Assembly: GCA_964415295.1 (NCBI GenBank)
Contig: CAYPYN010000004.1
Location: 124,001 to 188,000 of the forward strand
Length of the DNA stretch: 64,000 bases
Direction of reading: 5' to 3'
Origin: SB21 sp964415295
GTDB lineage: Bacteria > CLD3 > SB21
Shown: positions 44,059 through 51,991 of the stretch, one piece after another
How the letters are laid out: each line of letters begins with the position of its first letter
Numbering within the stretch: position 1 is the first letter of the stretch
The notes under the pieces: generated by a model
Database searches by the model: none
What the model was told of the DNA's origin: nothing
What the model saw: only the letters and a program-made list of their open reading frames with translations
Program-made: the position numbers and the translations under genes

Positions 44059-45063
44059 ATGAGTTCAAAAACCCAAAAGACAATTTCTGTCGGCGGACAA
44101 GCCGTGATCGAAGGAGTTATGATGCGTGCTCCTGAGGCCATCGCCACCGCCGTTCGTCGAAGCAACGGCGAGATTGCGGTACGGATCGAACCTTTCCGAT
44201 CATTGCTTGAGAAACGCCGGTTTCTGAATATCCCGATCGTTCGCGGTACCGTCGCGTTGGTAGAAATGCTGATGATTGGTACGCGTTCGCTTCAATATTC
44301 CGCCGACGTGATCTCGGACGATCTGCCCGGAAATAACCGGGATGCAGCTAAGGAAAAGAAAAAATCGAATACAGGGCTTCTTGCGACAACAGTGCTGGCT
44401 TTGGGATTTGGAATTCTGATCTTCTTTGTCGGCCCCTTGTTTATCGCCACCAAAGGTTTGCAGATCGAGTCGGAAGCATGGCCTTTCAATTTGGCGGCAG
44501 GCGCGATCCGACTAGCCCTGTTTCTGAGCTATCTGCTTTTGATCAGTCTGATGAAGGATGTTTACCGCATATTCCAGTATCACGGCGCAGAGCATTTGGC
44601 CGTTTATGCTTTTGAAAACAGAGAACCGCTGACCCCTCAGCATGCCATGAAGTATGACACACCGCACCCGCGCTGCGGAACGAGTTTTCTGATGTTCGTC
44701 ATGCTTGCATCCATTATCAGTTTCGCCGTATTGGACAGTCTCTACATCCTGTATGTCGGCACTATTGATCTCACAGCACGAATACTCCTCCACCTTCCTT
44801 TCATACCTGTGGTTGCGGGTATTTCTTACGAACTCATAAGGATTTCAGGAAAGTACTATAAAAACCCTCTGGCAAAAATGTTCATGCTTCCAGGTCTATG
44901 GCTGCAACGCATTACCACCAAACCCCCGGACGAAAAGCAGGTGGAAGTAGCCATAGCCGCCTTAAAAGCCGCTTTGGGAACGGATGCCGTGCAAGAATAC
45001 GAAAAGGGGCGTGTGACCGGCGCCATGAGCGTTCACGAGTGCCGCGTTACCGAACCCGCTTAA
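44059..45063 (+). CDS. DUF1385 family membrane protein (YqhQ-like)
   Basis: Conserved membrane protein of unknown role. The hallmark opening GGQAVIEGVMMRAPEAIATAVRR is near the start, then LLEKRRFLNIPIVRGTVAL (landmark), and YHGAEHLAVYAFENREPLT with PRCGTSFLMFVM in the core. Three or more membrane helices. The ATG at 44059 is used because the sequence upstream is the rpmE terminator; no Shine-Dalgarno is seen. prfA follows 15 bases later, as is common for this family. Confidence 0.92.
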   Translation: MSSKTQKTISVGGQAVIEGVMMRAPEAIATAVRRSNGEIAVRIEPFRSLLEKRRFLNIPIVRGTVALVEMLMIGTRSLQYSADVISDDLPGNNRDAAKEKKKSNTGLLATTVLALGFGILIFFVGPLFIATKGLQIESEAWPFNLAAGAIRLALFLSYLLLISLMKDVYRIFQYHGAEHLAVYAFENREPLTPQHAMKYDTPHPRCGTSFLMFVMLASIISFAVLDSLYILYVGTIDLTARILLHLPFIPVVAGISYELIRISGKYYKNPLAKMFMLPGLWLQRITTKPPDEKQVEVAIAALKAALGTDAVQEYEKGRVTGAMSVHECRVTEPA

Positions 45064-45078
45064 CTATTCAGAAATATC

Positions 45079-46149
45079 ATGATTGATCAATTAGAAAAAA
45101 TCGAGATCCGATTCAACGAAATCAACGACATGCTTACAAGGCCTGAGACCATTTCGGATCAGAACCAGTTCCGCAATCTTAGCAAGGAACGGAGCAGCGC
45201 CGAAGAGATTGTTGAGAAATTTCGCTCCTATAAGAAACTTCTCTCGGATATCGAGGGCAACAAAGACCTTGTGTTCAATTCCGACGATGCGGAATTGCGT
45301 GACATGGCGCGAACGGAACTGAACCAGCTCGAGCAGGATAAGATACGCGTAGAGAATGAGCTGAAATACATGCTTATTCCAAAAGACCCTCACGACGAGG
45401 GCGGTTGCATCCTTGAAATCCGGGCCGGAACCGGCGGCGACGAGGCCGGTATCTTTGTCGGTGATCTGTTCGGCATGTACCGCTATTACGTTGAAAAAAT
45501 GGGCTGGAGCTACCAGACGCTCGATTTCACTGAGGCCAATCAGGGCGGATTTAAGGAAATGATCATCGAGATCAACGGAAAAGGCGCATACGGAAAATTG
45601 AAATTCGAGAGCGGTGTGCATCGCGTACAGCGTGTGCCCAAGACCGAAACGCAGGGGCGGGTTCACACCTCGGCCGCCTCCGTGGCCGTCTTGCCGATCA
45701 TCGATGATGTCGACAAAGAGGTTGTGATCAATCCCAACGATCTGCGCATCGATATCTACCGGTCCGGCGGGAAGGGCGGGCAAAACGTAAACAAAGTTGA
45801 AACCGCCGTGCGCATGACACACATGCCTACCGGTATCGTTGTTCAATGCCAGGAGGAGCGTTCACAGCTCAAGAATCGGGAAAAAGCGATGAAAGTACTC
45901 AAGTCGCGGTTGTATGAAAAGCAGAAAGAAGAGCACGACGCCAAAATCGCCTCCCAGAGAAAATCCATGGTAGGTTCCGGAGACCGCAGCGAAAAGATCC
46001 GAACGTACAATTTCCCGCAAAACCGCCTCACCGACCATCGCATCGGACTTACGATCTACGACCTCGAAGGAGTGATGGGCGGCAAGATCGATGAAATCGT
46101 CGAAAAACTCCAGCTCGCCGAAAACGAAGAACTGCTTAAAGCCGGATGA
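45079..46149 (+). CDS. prfA: Peptide chain release factor 1
   Basis: Reads UAA and UAG and releases the peptide. The catalytic GGQ is in SGGKGGQNVNKVETAVR, the stop-codon tripeptide (PxT type) in RVPKTETQGRVHTS, and GTGGDEAGIF is the conserved domain 2 start. 356 residues. It follows the DUF1385 gene and precedes mqnE. Confidence 0.96.
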   Translation: MIDQLEKIEIRFNEINDMLTRPETISDQNQFRNLSKERSSAEEIVEKFRSYKKLLSDIEGNKDLVFNSDDAELRDMARTELNQLEQDKIRVENELKYMLIPKDPHDEGGCILEIRAGTGGDEAGIFVGDLFGMYRYYVEKMGWSYQTLDFTEANQGGFKEMIIEINGKGAYGKLKFESGVHRVQRVPKTETQGRVHTSAASVAVLPIIDDVDKEVVINPNDLRIDIYRSGGKGGQNVNKVETAVRMTHMPTGIVVQCQEERSQLKNREKAMKVLKSRLYEKQKEEHDAKIASQRKSMVGSGDRSEKIRTYNFPQNRLTDHRIGLTIYDLEGVMGGKIDEIVEKLQLAENEELLKAG

Positions 46150-46238
46150 TTCCCGATAAAATTATCGTTGTAAATGACTGTCTCATCCTATAAATTCGAT
46201 CCAATCAGGTTTCAATTTTTTTTGAAAGTTGTATCGTC

Positions 46239-47444
46239 ATGAACTTGACCTCCGCCACTCTGTCCCATTCCCTCGTTCGCGCCATGATCCGCAAATCCGG
46301 ACTTGACGTTATTTATCAGAAAGTGATGGATCATGAGAGGCTGACGTTCGAAGATGGAGTAAAATTATTTGAAACGCGCGATCTGAGTTCCGTCGGCTTC
46401 ATGGCCAATATCGTACGTGAAAGAATGCATGGCAGCAAATCCTTTTTTGTACGCAACCGGCAATTGAATCCGACAAACGTATGTGAATATTCCTGTATGT
46501 TCTGCTCCTTCTATCGCCGCGAAGGCGAAGAGGGCGGTTATACCATGAGTATGGAACAGATCGCTCAACGGGTCCGTGACGGACTCAAGCACGGTATTCA
46601 GGAAATCCACATCACTTCCGGACTGCACCCTTCCCTGCCGTTCAGTTATTATACCGACATGTTGAGAACCATCAAGCGGGAGGCGCCTCATCTGCACATC
46701 AAAGGCTTCACGGCCGTTGAGATCGAATATTATGCCCATCATTATGGCATGACCATGCGCAAAGTGCTGGAAGAACTCATCGCAGCCGGATTGGAAGCTA
46801 TGCCCGGCGGCGGGGCGGAAATATTTGCAGATCGCGTCCGCAAGAAGATCTGCGACGAAAAATCGACCGCCGAAGGATGGCTGGAGGTTCACGCATTGGC
46901 CCACGAATTGGGCCTTATGACCAACGCAACGCTGCTGTATGGTCACATCGAGACCTACGAGGAGCGCGTTGATCACATGCTGCGGTTACGCGATCTGCAG
47001 GATAAATCCATATCCAAAGGAACCAAAGGGAAATTCAATACATTCATTCCTCTCAAGTATCAACATGAGAATAACCGGCTGAAGAATCTTCCCGAGGTCA
47101 GCGCCTTTGAGGATCTCAAAATGATCGCCGTTCCGCGCCTCATGTTGGATAATTTTCCAAATATCAAGGCCTATTGGGTGGTAATTGGCAAGCGCATGGC
47201 GCAAATGGCCTTGAGCTACGGCGGCAACGAGATCGAAGGAACAATCCTGGAAGAAAAGATCATGAGCATGGCCGGAACGGACAGCGCCAGCGGTATGACG
47301 GAAACGGAGCTGATCAAACTCATAAGAGATGCGGGAAGACAACCCATCGAACGGGACGCTCTATACAATGTGATCAAGACTTACGATGAGAAAGATATTG
47401 AAAAATCACTTAGGGCGGGCGTGACTATACCCGTCCTGAATTAA
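46239..47444 (+). CDS. mqnE: Aminofutalosine synthase
   Basis: Radical SAM enzyme of the futalosine route to menaquinone: joins the product of MqnA to SAM-derived adenosine. The Fe-S cysteines are in NVCEYSCMFCSFYRR; GLEAMPGGGAEIF and KICDEKSTAEGWLEVH are MqnE signatures that distinguish it from MqnC; HIETYEERVDH follows. 401 residues. No clear Shine-Dalgarno; the start is set by the ATG after a T-rich stretch. mqnB and mqnD follow, separated by a terminator-like hairpin. Confidence 0.94.
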   Translation: MNLTSATLSHSLVRAMIRKSGLDVIYQKVMDHERLTFEDGVKLFETRDLSSVGFMANIVRERMHGSKSFFVRNRQLNPTNVCEYSCMFCSFYRREGEEGGYTMSMEQIAQRVRDGLKHGIQEIHITSGLHPSLPFSYYTDMLRTIKREAPHLHIKGFTAVEIEYYAHHYGMTMRKVLEELIAAGLEAMPGGGAEIFADRVRKKICDEKSTAEGWLEVHALAHELGLMTNATLLYGHIETYEERVDHMLRLRDLQDKSISKGTKGKFNTFIPLKYQHENNRLKNLPEVSAFEDLKMIAVPRLMLDNFPNIKAYWVVIGKRMAQMALSYGGNEIEGTILEEKIMSMAGTDSASGMTETELIKLIRDAGRQPIERDALYNVIKTYDEKDIEKSLRAGVTIPVLN

Positions 47445-47464
47445 TGCCATATTCTTAAGTTCTG

Positions 47465-47500
47465 AAAAACCTGCCCGTAACGGGCTGGTTTTATTTTTTG
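47465..47500 (+). terminator. Terminator or attenuator between mqnE and mqnB
   Basis: AAAACC-T-GCCCG pairs with CGGGC-T-GGTTTT around a 3-base loop, then TTTTATTTTTTG. It would stop transcription after mqnE, yet mqnB begins 5 bases after the U tract. Confidence 0.8.
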
Positions 47501-47504
47501 AAGC

Positions 47505-48164
47505 ATGAAAATACTCATCGTTTCAGCTACCAGCAAGGAATCTGATAAGCTCACCTCCTATAAGGCGGAGCGACACCTCGTACAGGTTCTGGTGACGGGT
47601 ATTGGTATGGTCAACTCGGCCTATGTATTGACCAGGATCCTGGCGCGTGAAACATTCGACCTCATAATCCACATAGGTGTATGCGGAAGTTATAACAAAA
47701 ATTTCGCGCTGGGCCAGATCGTCCATGTTCGTGAAAATATCTTTGGTGATATGGGAGCCACGGATGCGCTGGGAAATTTTCTGGATATGAGGACCATGGG
47801 GTTCCGCCATTTTTCAGCGGATGGAAAGGATTATTACAATGCCATTGAAAATCCCAACGATACAAACCGTTTTTTTAATCACGTCAAAATTCCTTCTGTG
47901 AAAGGACTCACCGTCAATACCGTAAACGGCGACTCGGCAAGAATTGAAAGTATGAAACGATTATTTAATCCCGACATCGAGAGTATGGAAGGCGCCGCAA
48001 TTGCTTTGGTCTGTGTGCAGGAGTGCGTCCCCTATTTTGAATTTCGCAGTATATCCAATTATGTCGAACCAAGGGATACGTCGAAGTGGAATCTTCCATT
48101 GGCCCTTTCGTCGATTCAGGATTTCACGATCGAAATGATCGCCGGCATTCGTAAAGACCATTGA
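47505..48164 (+). CDS. mqnB: Futalosine hydrolase
   Basis: Removes the base from (amino)futalosine to give the dehypoxanthine form used by MqnC. Nucleoside phosphorylase fold: VTGIGMVNSAYVLTR near residue 30, IHIGVCGSYNKNFALGQIVH, and ESMEGAAIALVCVQ with the catalytic region. 219 residues. It overlaps the short start region of mqnD. Its own start has no Shine-Dalgarno and comes straight after a terminator hairpin. Confidence 0.92.
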   Translation: MKILIVSATSKESDKLTSYKAERHLVQVLVTGIGMVNSAYVLTRILARETFDLIIHIGVCGSYNKNFALGQIVHVRENIFGDMGATDALGNFLDMRTMGFRHFSADGKDYYNAIENPNDTNRFFNHVKIPSVKGLTVNTVNGDSARIESMKRLFNPDIESMEGAAIALVCVQECVPYFEFRSISNYVEPRDTSKWNLPLALSSIQDFTIEMIAGIRKDH

Positions 48165-48172
48165 ACAATACC

Positions 48173-48970
48173 ATGAAGACACTTTCCATCGGATATTCGA
48201 CCTGCCCCAACGATACTTTCATTTTCGACGCCATGATTCATCATAAAGTCGATACGGAGGGCCTCTCCTTCGAACCTCTGCTTGAAGACGTAGAACGACT
48301 CAATCATCGTGCCTTTCGCGAGGAATTGGACATTACGAAGGTCAGCTATCATGCTTTTCTCTATTTAGAAGAAAGATACCATTTGCTCAATTCCGGCAGT
48401 GCCCTTGGCCATAACTGCGGACCATTGTTGATATGTAAACATACGGTTGATCCGCACCAACTATCTCCCGATCAAATCGGCATTCCGGGCCGTTTTACAA
48501 CGGCTCATCTTTTACTCCAGCTTTTTCTTGGAAAAAACCTTAATGCCAGAGAATACTTATTCTCCGAAATGGAGGCCGCTCTATTGCGCGACGAGATCAA
48601 AGCCGGCGTTATCATACACGAAAATCGATTCACGTATCAGGATAAAGGATTGAAGAAAATTCGGGATCTCGGAGAGTTTTGGGAATCGCGCACACAAATG
48701 CCCGTTCCACTCGGCGGTATCCTGATTCGTAAGAGCCTGGATCATTCTTTGCGGGACAAAGTCGACCGCGTATTAAGAAGAAGCGTTCAGTTTGCATTTG
48801 ATAATCCTCAATCCAGCCTTGCCTATGTTCGGCAGCACGCGCAAGAAATGAGCGAAGAGGTCATGCGAAAGCATATTGAATTGTATGTTAACGCGTACAC
48901 TCTGGAACTCGGCGAGGAAGGCCGCAAAGCGGTAGAGAGGCTCAAAGAAGAGGCCCATAAGCTCTTATGA
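48173..48970 (+). CDS. mqnD: 1,4-dihydroxy-6-naphthoate synthase
   Basis: Last core step of the futalosine pathway: splits cyclic dehypoxanthine futalosine to the naphthoate. Periplasmic-binding-protein fold, cytoplasmic. IGYSTCPNDTFIFDAMIH near the N-terminus and ITKVSYHAFLYLEERY with IPGRFTTAHLLLQLF are typical. The ATG at 48173 is used; an upstream ATG-like codon would overlap mqnB. 265 residues. mqnA and mqnC are not in the window. Confidence 0.93.
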   Translation: MKTLSIGYSTCPNDTFIFDAMIHHKVDTEGLSFEPLLEDVERLNHRAFREELDITKVSYHAFLYLEERYHLLNSGSALGHNCGPLLICKHTVDPHQLSPDQIGIPGRFTTAHLLLQLFLGKNLNAREYLFSEMEAALLRDEIKAGVIIHENRFTYQDKGLKKIRDLGEFWESRTQMPVPLGGILIRKSLDHSLRDKVDRVLRRSVQFAFDNPQSSLAYVRQHAQEMSEEVMRKHIELYVNAYTLELGEEGRKAVERLKEEAHKLL

Positions 48971-48982
48971 AGCGTAAACTTC

Positions 48983-49011
48983 TTGACAAATGCGGCGTAT
49001 TTGTCTATATT
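48983..49011 (+). promoter_or_regulatory. Near-perfect sigma-70 promoter for the DUF3098 gene
   Basis: TTGACA (48983-48988), 17-base spacer, TATATT (49006-49011), starting 12 bases after the mqnD stop and 26 bases before the DUF3098 ATG. Confidence 0.8.
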
Positions 49012-49036
49012 TTTCCCGCCAAAAAAAAGGAAGACT

Positions 49037-49312
49037 ATGTCAGTAAATTTGAAGAAAACCAATCCACCGAAATCACAGGTCAAGAAATTACAAAGCAAGA
49101 AGTCGGCCTTGCCATTTACGGCTGAGAATTACTATTTGTTTTTTGCCGGATTAGCCGCTATTCTGATCGGATATATTTTCATGGCCAGCGGACCCGTCTA
49201 TGGATTCTTGTCTCTGACACTTTCTCCTATTATCGTTTGTATCGGGTACCTCATCCTGATACCCATGGCATTGATTTACCGTAAAAAAGAAAAAGATCAA
49301 ACACAGGAATAA
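49037..49312 (+). CDS. DUF3098 membrane protein
   Basis: 91 residues, two membrane helices. The pattern FTAENYYLFFAGLAAILIGYI followed by GFLSLTLSPIIVCIGYLILIPMALIYR (landmarks) is the DUF3098 family, common in FCB bacteria. Role unknown. The ATG at 49037 follows AAAAAAAAGGAAGACT; the longer frame lies across the promoter and is not used. The HMA lipoprotein follows 13 bases after the stop. Confidence 0.88.
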   Translation: MSVNLKKTNPPKSQVKKLQSKKSALPFTAENYYLFFAGLAAILIGYIFMASGPVYGFLSLTLSPIIVCIGYLILIPMALIYRKKEKDQTQE

Positions 49313-49325
49313 TATAAGGAATATC

Positions 49326-49664
49326 ATGAAACAATTAGTTTACTCTATATCGGTTTTTTGCCTGGTATTCGCCTTCGTTGCATGCGGCAAAGAAATTCCT
49401 ACTGAAAAGGCCGTGATCAAGATCCCAACGTCCATCTGCGGCCAATGCGCCAAAACCATCAAAGCAGCCGTGATGAAACTGGATGGCGTAAAGAGTGCGG
49501 ATGTGAATACAGATACTAAATTGGCAACCATTGAATTCGTTCCCGCATCCCTCAAAGTCAGTGATCTGGAAGACGCGATCGTAATGGCCGGATACGGAGC
49601 CAATGATAAATCGGCGAACAAAGAAGCGTACGATAAACTGCCCGATTGCTGTCGAAAAGAGTAA
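49326..49664 (+). CDS. Lipoprotein with a heavy-metal-associated domain
   Basis: Signal ends at FVA-Cys20, so the protein is lipid-anchored outside the cytoplasm. Residues 28-93 are an HMA fold with the metal pair in ICGQCAKT and IKAAVMKLDGVKSADVNT, like the metal domains of CopZ or MerP. A second Cys pair ends the protein (DCCRKE). A copper, mercury or zinc role is likely but unproven; it is not beside a P-type ATPase here. AAGGAATATC precedes the ATG, and the DUF3098 gene is cotranscribed. Confidence 0.85.
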   Translation: MKQLVYSISVFCLVFAFVACGKEIPTEKAVIKIPTSICGQCAKTIKAAVMKLDGVKSADVNTDTKLATIEFVPASLKVSDLEDAIVMAGYGANDKSANKEAYDKLPDCCRKE

Positions 49665-49694
49665 GAAAATTTGATCATATGAGTTAGTAAATCG

Positions 49695-49726
49695 AGAGAA
49701 TACCATGCGGTATTCTCTTTTTATTT
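49695..49726 (+). terminator. Terminator after the HMA gene
   Basis: Perfect 10-pair stem AGAGAATACC/GGTATTCTCT around a 4-base loop, followed by TTTTATTTTG. The next ATG is 8 bases beyond. Confidence 0.88.
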
Positions 49727-49734
49727 TGTGAATC

Positions 49735-51090
49735 ATGAGAACATTTGTCAAAAAATTCTTTGAGGTCCATCAATCACGGATATCCGAATCCGAACAGGGA
49801 CTTACGGTAAGTCTTCCGGAAGAACTACGTCCCCATTTTGGACAGGACACTATTGAACTGGTATTTGATCCGCGGGATGTGGATGAAAAGAGCGAGTTGG
49901 TCACACACGGCAGCTATATTCTGAATACGATCTACCATTTGCTGCAGGATCGCGGCGGGAAGATCGTAAGCCGGCTTGAGGAGAAACACAAACCGACGCG
50001 TGAAGAATTGGAGAAGAGGGTGCTAATAGAGAATGGACGCGTTCGCTCCGTCAAAGTTAAGAAAGAAAAGGTCGTGGACATTCTTTTTAACTTCAAGGTG
50101 AGTTATTTGTCCGATGAGAAGTTGGAAGACATATTCACTTTGGGTGTGGATACCCATGGCTCCGTTTTCGATGCCGGTTTGTATTACACGGATCAAGTCA
50201 TGAACGACGTCCAACCCCTGTCACAAAAAGGAAATATCGAGCTATCGCGCAAGGACCTTGAGATTCAGTTCCGCGCTTGCTTAAAGTCTGCATCGGATCG
50301 TGCTCAGGAATACGGAAAAAGTCTTCAAAATGACATCCTCAAACGGCTTCATCGGAATGTCGCCCGCATCAAGGGCTATTACACGGCCCAGATACAAGAA
50401 CTTCACAGAAATCAGCCCAGCTATGAGGAAAAACGACTGCACTTGGAAAGAGAACTCGACCATAAACTCAAAGAAGAGATTCATAATCACAAACTGCGCA
50501 TTGTCCTTAAACTGCTGAGCTACCACATCATTGAACGTCCGGAAGTTCGCCTCGCCGTTAAGCTTGTTCCGGACACTTTGAAGACCGAAATCTCCATGGA
50601 CATGGTGTACGATCCTTATTCTGACGAGATCGATTTTGGGAGTTGTCCTGTCTGCCGAAATAATATGGAGAAGATCATTGTTAGTGATGATGGCCGTATC
50701 GGGTGTTCACATTGTACATTTATATGCGCATCTTGCAGGAAATTGTCATCGGATATGCCTCATGCCGCGGCATGCGTGGTATGCCGTGAATCTCTTTGCG
50801 GCCGTTGCCAGACCGAATGTTCGTCCTGCCATCAACCCGTGTGTGAATCCCATCAACATGTCTGCTCCATAGGCAGCGAAATGATCTGCGATAATTGTCT
50901 GAAATCCTGCGGTATTTGCCGCAAAGAGCTATGCACAGACCACACATTCCTATGTCATGCCACTCATGAGACGCTGTGTTTTGAGCATAGGGCCATTTGT
51001 TCAGGCTGTCGACGAATATATTCTCCGAGTTATGTACAGCAACTGAAGAAGCATGAAAGAGTGTGCCCGGAATGCCATACACCCTTTTAA
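49735..51090 (+). CDS. Cysteine-rich zinc-binding protein of unknown function
   Basis: 451 residues. Residues ~1-80 are mostly beta with a QDTIELVFDPRD strand; ~85-290 are helical and highly charged, probably coiled coil; from residue 304 on there are 25 cysteines and many His in repeated CxxC-type pairs (CPVC, CSHC, CASC, CVVC, CGRC, CSSC, CDNC, CGIC, CSGC, CPEC), which reads as several B-box or RING-like zinc fingers. No known family named. The start has no Shine-Dalgarno and follows a terminator. It converges with erpA through a bidirectional terminator. Confidence 0.8.
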   Translation: MRTFVKKFFEVHQSRISESEQGLTVSLPEELRPHFGQDTIELVFDPRDVDEKSELVTHGSYILNTIYHLLQDRGGKIVSRLEEKHKPTREELEKRVLIENGRVRSVKVKKEKVVDILFNFKVSYLSDEKLEDIFTLGVDTHGSVFDAGLYYTDQVMNDVQPLSQKGNIELSRKDLEIQFRACLKSASDRAQEYGKSLQNDILKRLHRNVARIKGYYTAQIQELHRNQPSYEEKRLHLERELDHKLKEEIHNHKLRIVLKLLSYHIIERPEVRLAVKLVPDTLKTEISMDMVYDPYSDEIDFGSCPVCRNNMEKIIVSDDGRIGCSHCTFICASCRKLSSDMPHAAACVVCRESLCGRCQTECSSCHQPVCESHQHVCSIGSEMICDNCLKSCGICRKELCTDHTFLCHATHETLCFEHRAICSGCRRIYSPSYVQQLKKHERVCPECHTPF

Positions 51091-51093
51091 AAC

Positions 51094-51125
51094 AAAAAGG
51101 CGCCCTAACCGGAGCGCCTTTTTTT
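51094..51125. terminator. Bidirectional terminator between the zinc protein and erpA
   Basis: AAAAAGGCGC pairs with GCGCCTTTTT around a 10-base loop. It serves both converging genes. Confidence 0.88.
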
Positions 51126-51148
51126 ATGAACATATATATATGTGTCGA

Positions 51149-51514
51149 CTATGCCGAAAATGAACTCCCGCAACCGCACGTTCTGACGGCATTGGGATTA
51201 TTAAAAACAAATCCGCGTCCGTTCAAGCCATCCTGAAAATCCAACGTGACACCTTTGAGATACAAGATACTTTTATAATCTACTATAACTTTGACAGAGT
51301 CAAAGTCATACTGCATATCATTCTCATTCATGCTTTCATCAAAGGCCAGCGAATATTGAAAACCGGAGCACCCGCCTCCCTGAACACCGATACGTAAATA
51401 ATACGTTTCAGGTATACTCTGCTCCTTGATGATATTCTTGATTTCAGTGACGGCACGAGGCGTCACCACGACATCTTGCATAACCTGATCTTTGGTCTCT
51501 GTCACGGTTTCCAT
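51149..51514 (-). CDS. erpA: Iron-sulfur cluster insertion protein ErpA/IscA
   Basis: A-type carrier that delivers Fe-S clusters to apoproteins. LRIGVQGGGCSGFQYSLAFD holds the first conserved Cys, and RTCGCGSSFS the two C-terminal ones, so all three ligand cysteines are there. 121 residues. GGAGGTATAA precedes the ATG. It diverges from feoAB across 207 bases with two promoters. Confidence 0.94.
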   Translation of the reverse strand: METVTETKDQVMQDVVVTPRAVTEIKNIIKEQSIPETYYLRIGVQGGGCSGFQYSLAFDESMNENDMQYDFDSVKVIVDYKSILYLKGVTLDFQDGLNGRGFVFNNPNAVRTCGCGSSFSA

Positions 51515-51564
51515 TTATACCTCCAAGTTGGGATAATTTGTTTTTTATTACTATCAATGGAATG

Positions 51565-51593
51565 AATTTATTCAAAAAAAATTCCCATGTCAA
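51565..51593 (-). promoter_or_regulatory. Promoter for erpA
   Basis: Minus strand TTGACA (51588-51593), 17 bases, TAAATT (51565-51570), about 51 bases upstream of the erpA ATG. Confidence 0.7.
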
Positions 51594-51620
51594 TTCAAAA
51601 AATTAAATTAGCAGTAATTC

Positions 51621-51649
51621 TTGACAAACGTGTCTTAAATGCATATATT
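51621..51649 (+). promoter_or_regulatory. Promoter for feoAB
   Basis: TTGACA (51621-51626), 17 bases, TATATT (51644-51649). Its -35 lies 27 bases from the erpA -35, and a palindrome at 51660-51680 overlaps the expected transcription start. Confidence 0.75.
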
Positions 51650-51659
51650 AAAAACGATA

Positions 51660-51680
51660 AATTGAGATTGCGTCTCAATT
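51660..51680. promoter_or_regulatory. Palindromic operator, probably for an iron regulator
   Basis: AATTGAGA and TCTCAATT face each other across TTGCG (8-base arms, 5-base centre), 10 bases downstream of the feoAB -10. The inner TGAGA/TCTCA resembles a Fur-type 7-1-7 half site with two mismatched centre positions. The regulator (Fur or DtxR type) is not in the window. Confidence 0.6.
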
Positions 51681-51721
51681 ACATATTTTGTGAATGCTAT
51701 AACACGTAAGCCGATTGAAGT

Positions 51722-51991
51722 ATGTCTATAAAAAACACAATGATGGAAGCGCAAACAAAGATTAAGACCGTTGCTGAGTTAGGATGTGGAGAATGCGCAA
51801 CCATATGCAAACTCAGCGGTGAACACTTGGGTTCGAATTCGCCCTGTATACGGCTTTTGGAACTTGGCTTCACTCCCGGACAATTGGTCACTGTGATCGC
51901 GAAATCCCCTTTCAATGACCCTGTCGCTGTCTGCGTTCGTGGAACGGTTATCGCGTTGAGGAAACAGGAAGCGGAATGTATCCACATTTGA
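51722..51991 (+). CDS. feoA: Ferrous iron transport protein A
   Basis: Small SH3-like partner of FeoB, 89 residues. GCGECATICKLSG and LLELGFTPGQLVTVI are the family pattern, and GTVIALRKQEAECIHI the usual ending. The ATG at 51722 lacks a good Shine-Dalgarno; ATG at 51740 would also work. Its end overlaps the feoB start by 16 bases, so the two are coupled. Confidence 0.9.
   Translation: MSIKNTMMEAQTKIKTVAELGCGECATICKLSGEHLGSNSPCIRLLELGFTPGQLVTVIAKSPFNDPVAVCVRGTVIALRKQEAECIHI

Noticed and set aside
45091..45846. Minus-strand frame of 251 codons
   Set aside because: Antisense to prfA; no signal, no known motif, and prfA is complete.
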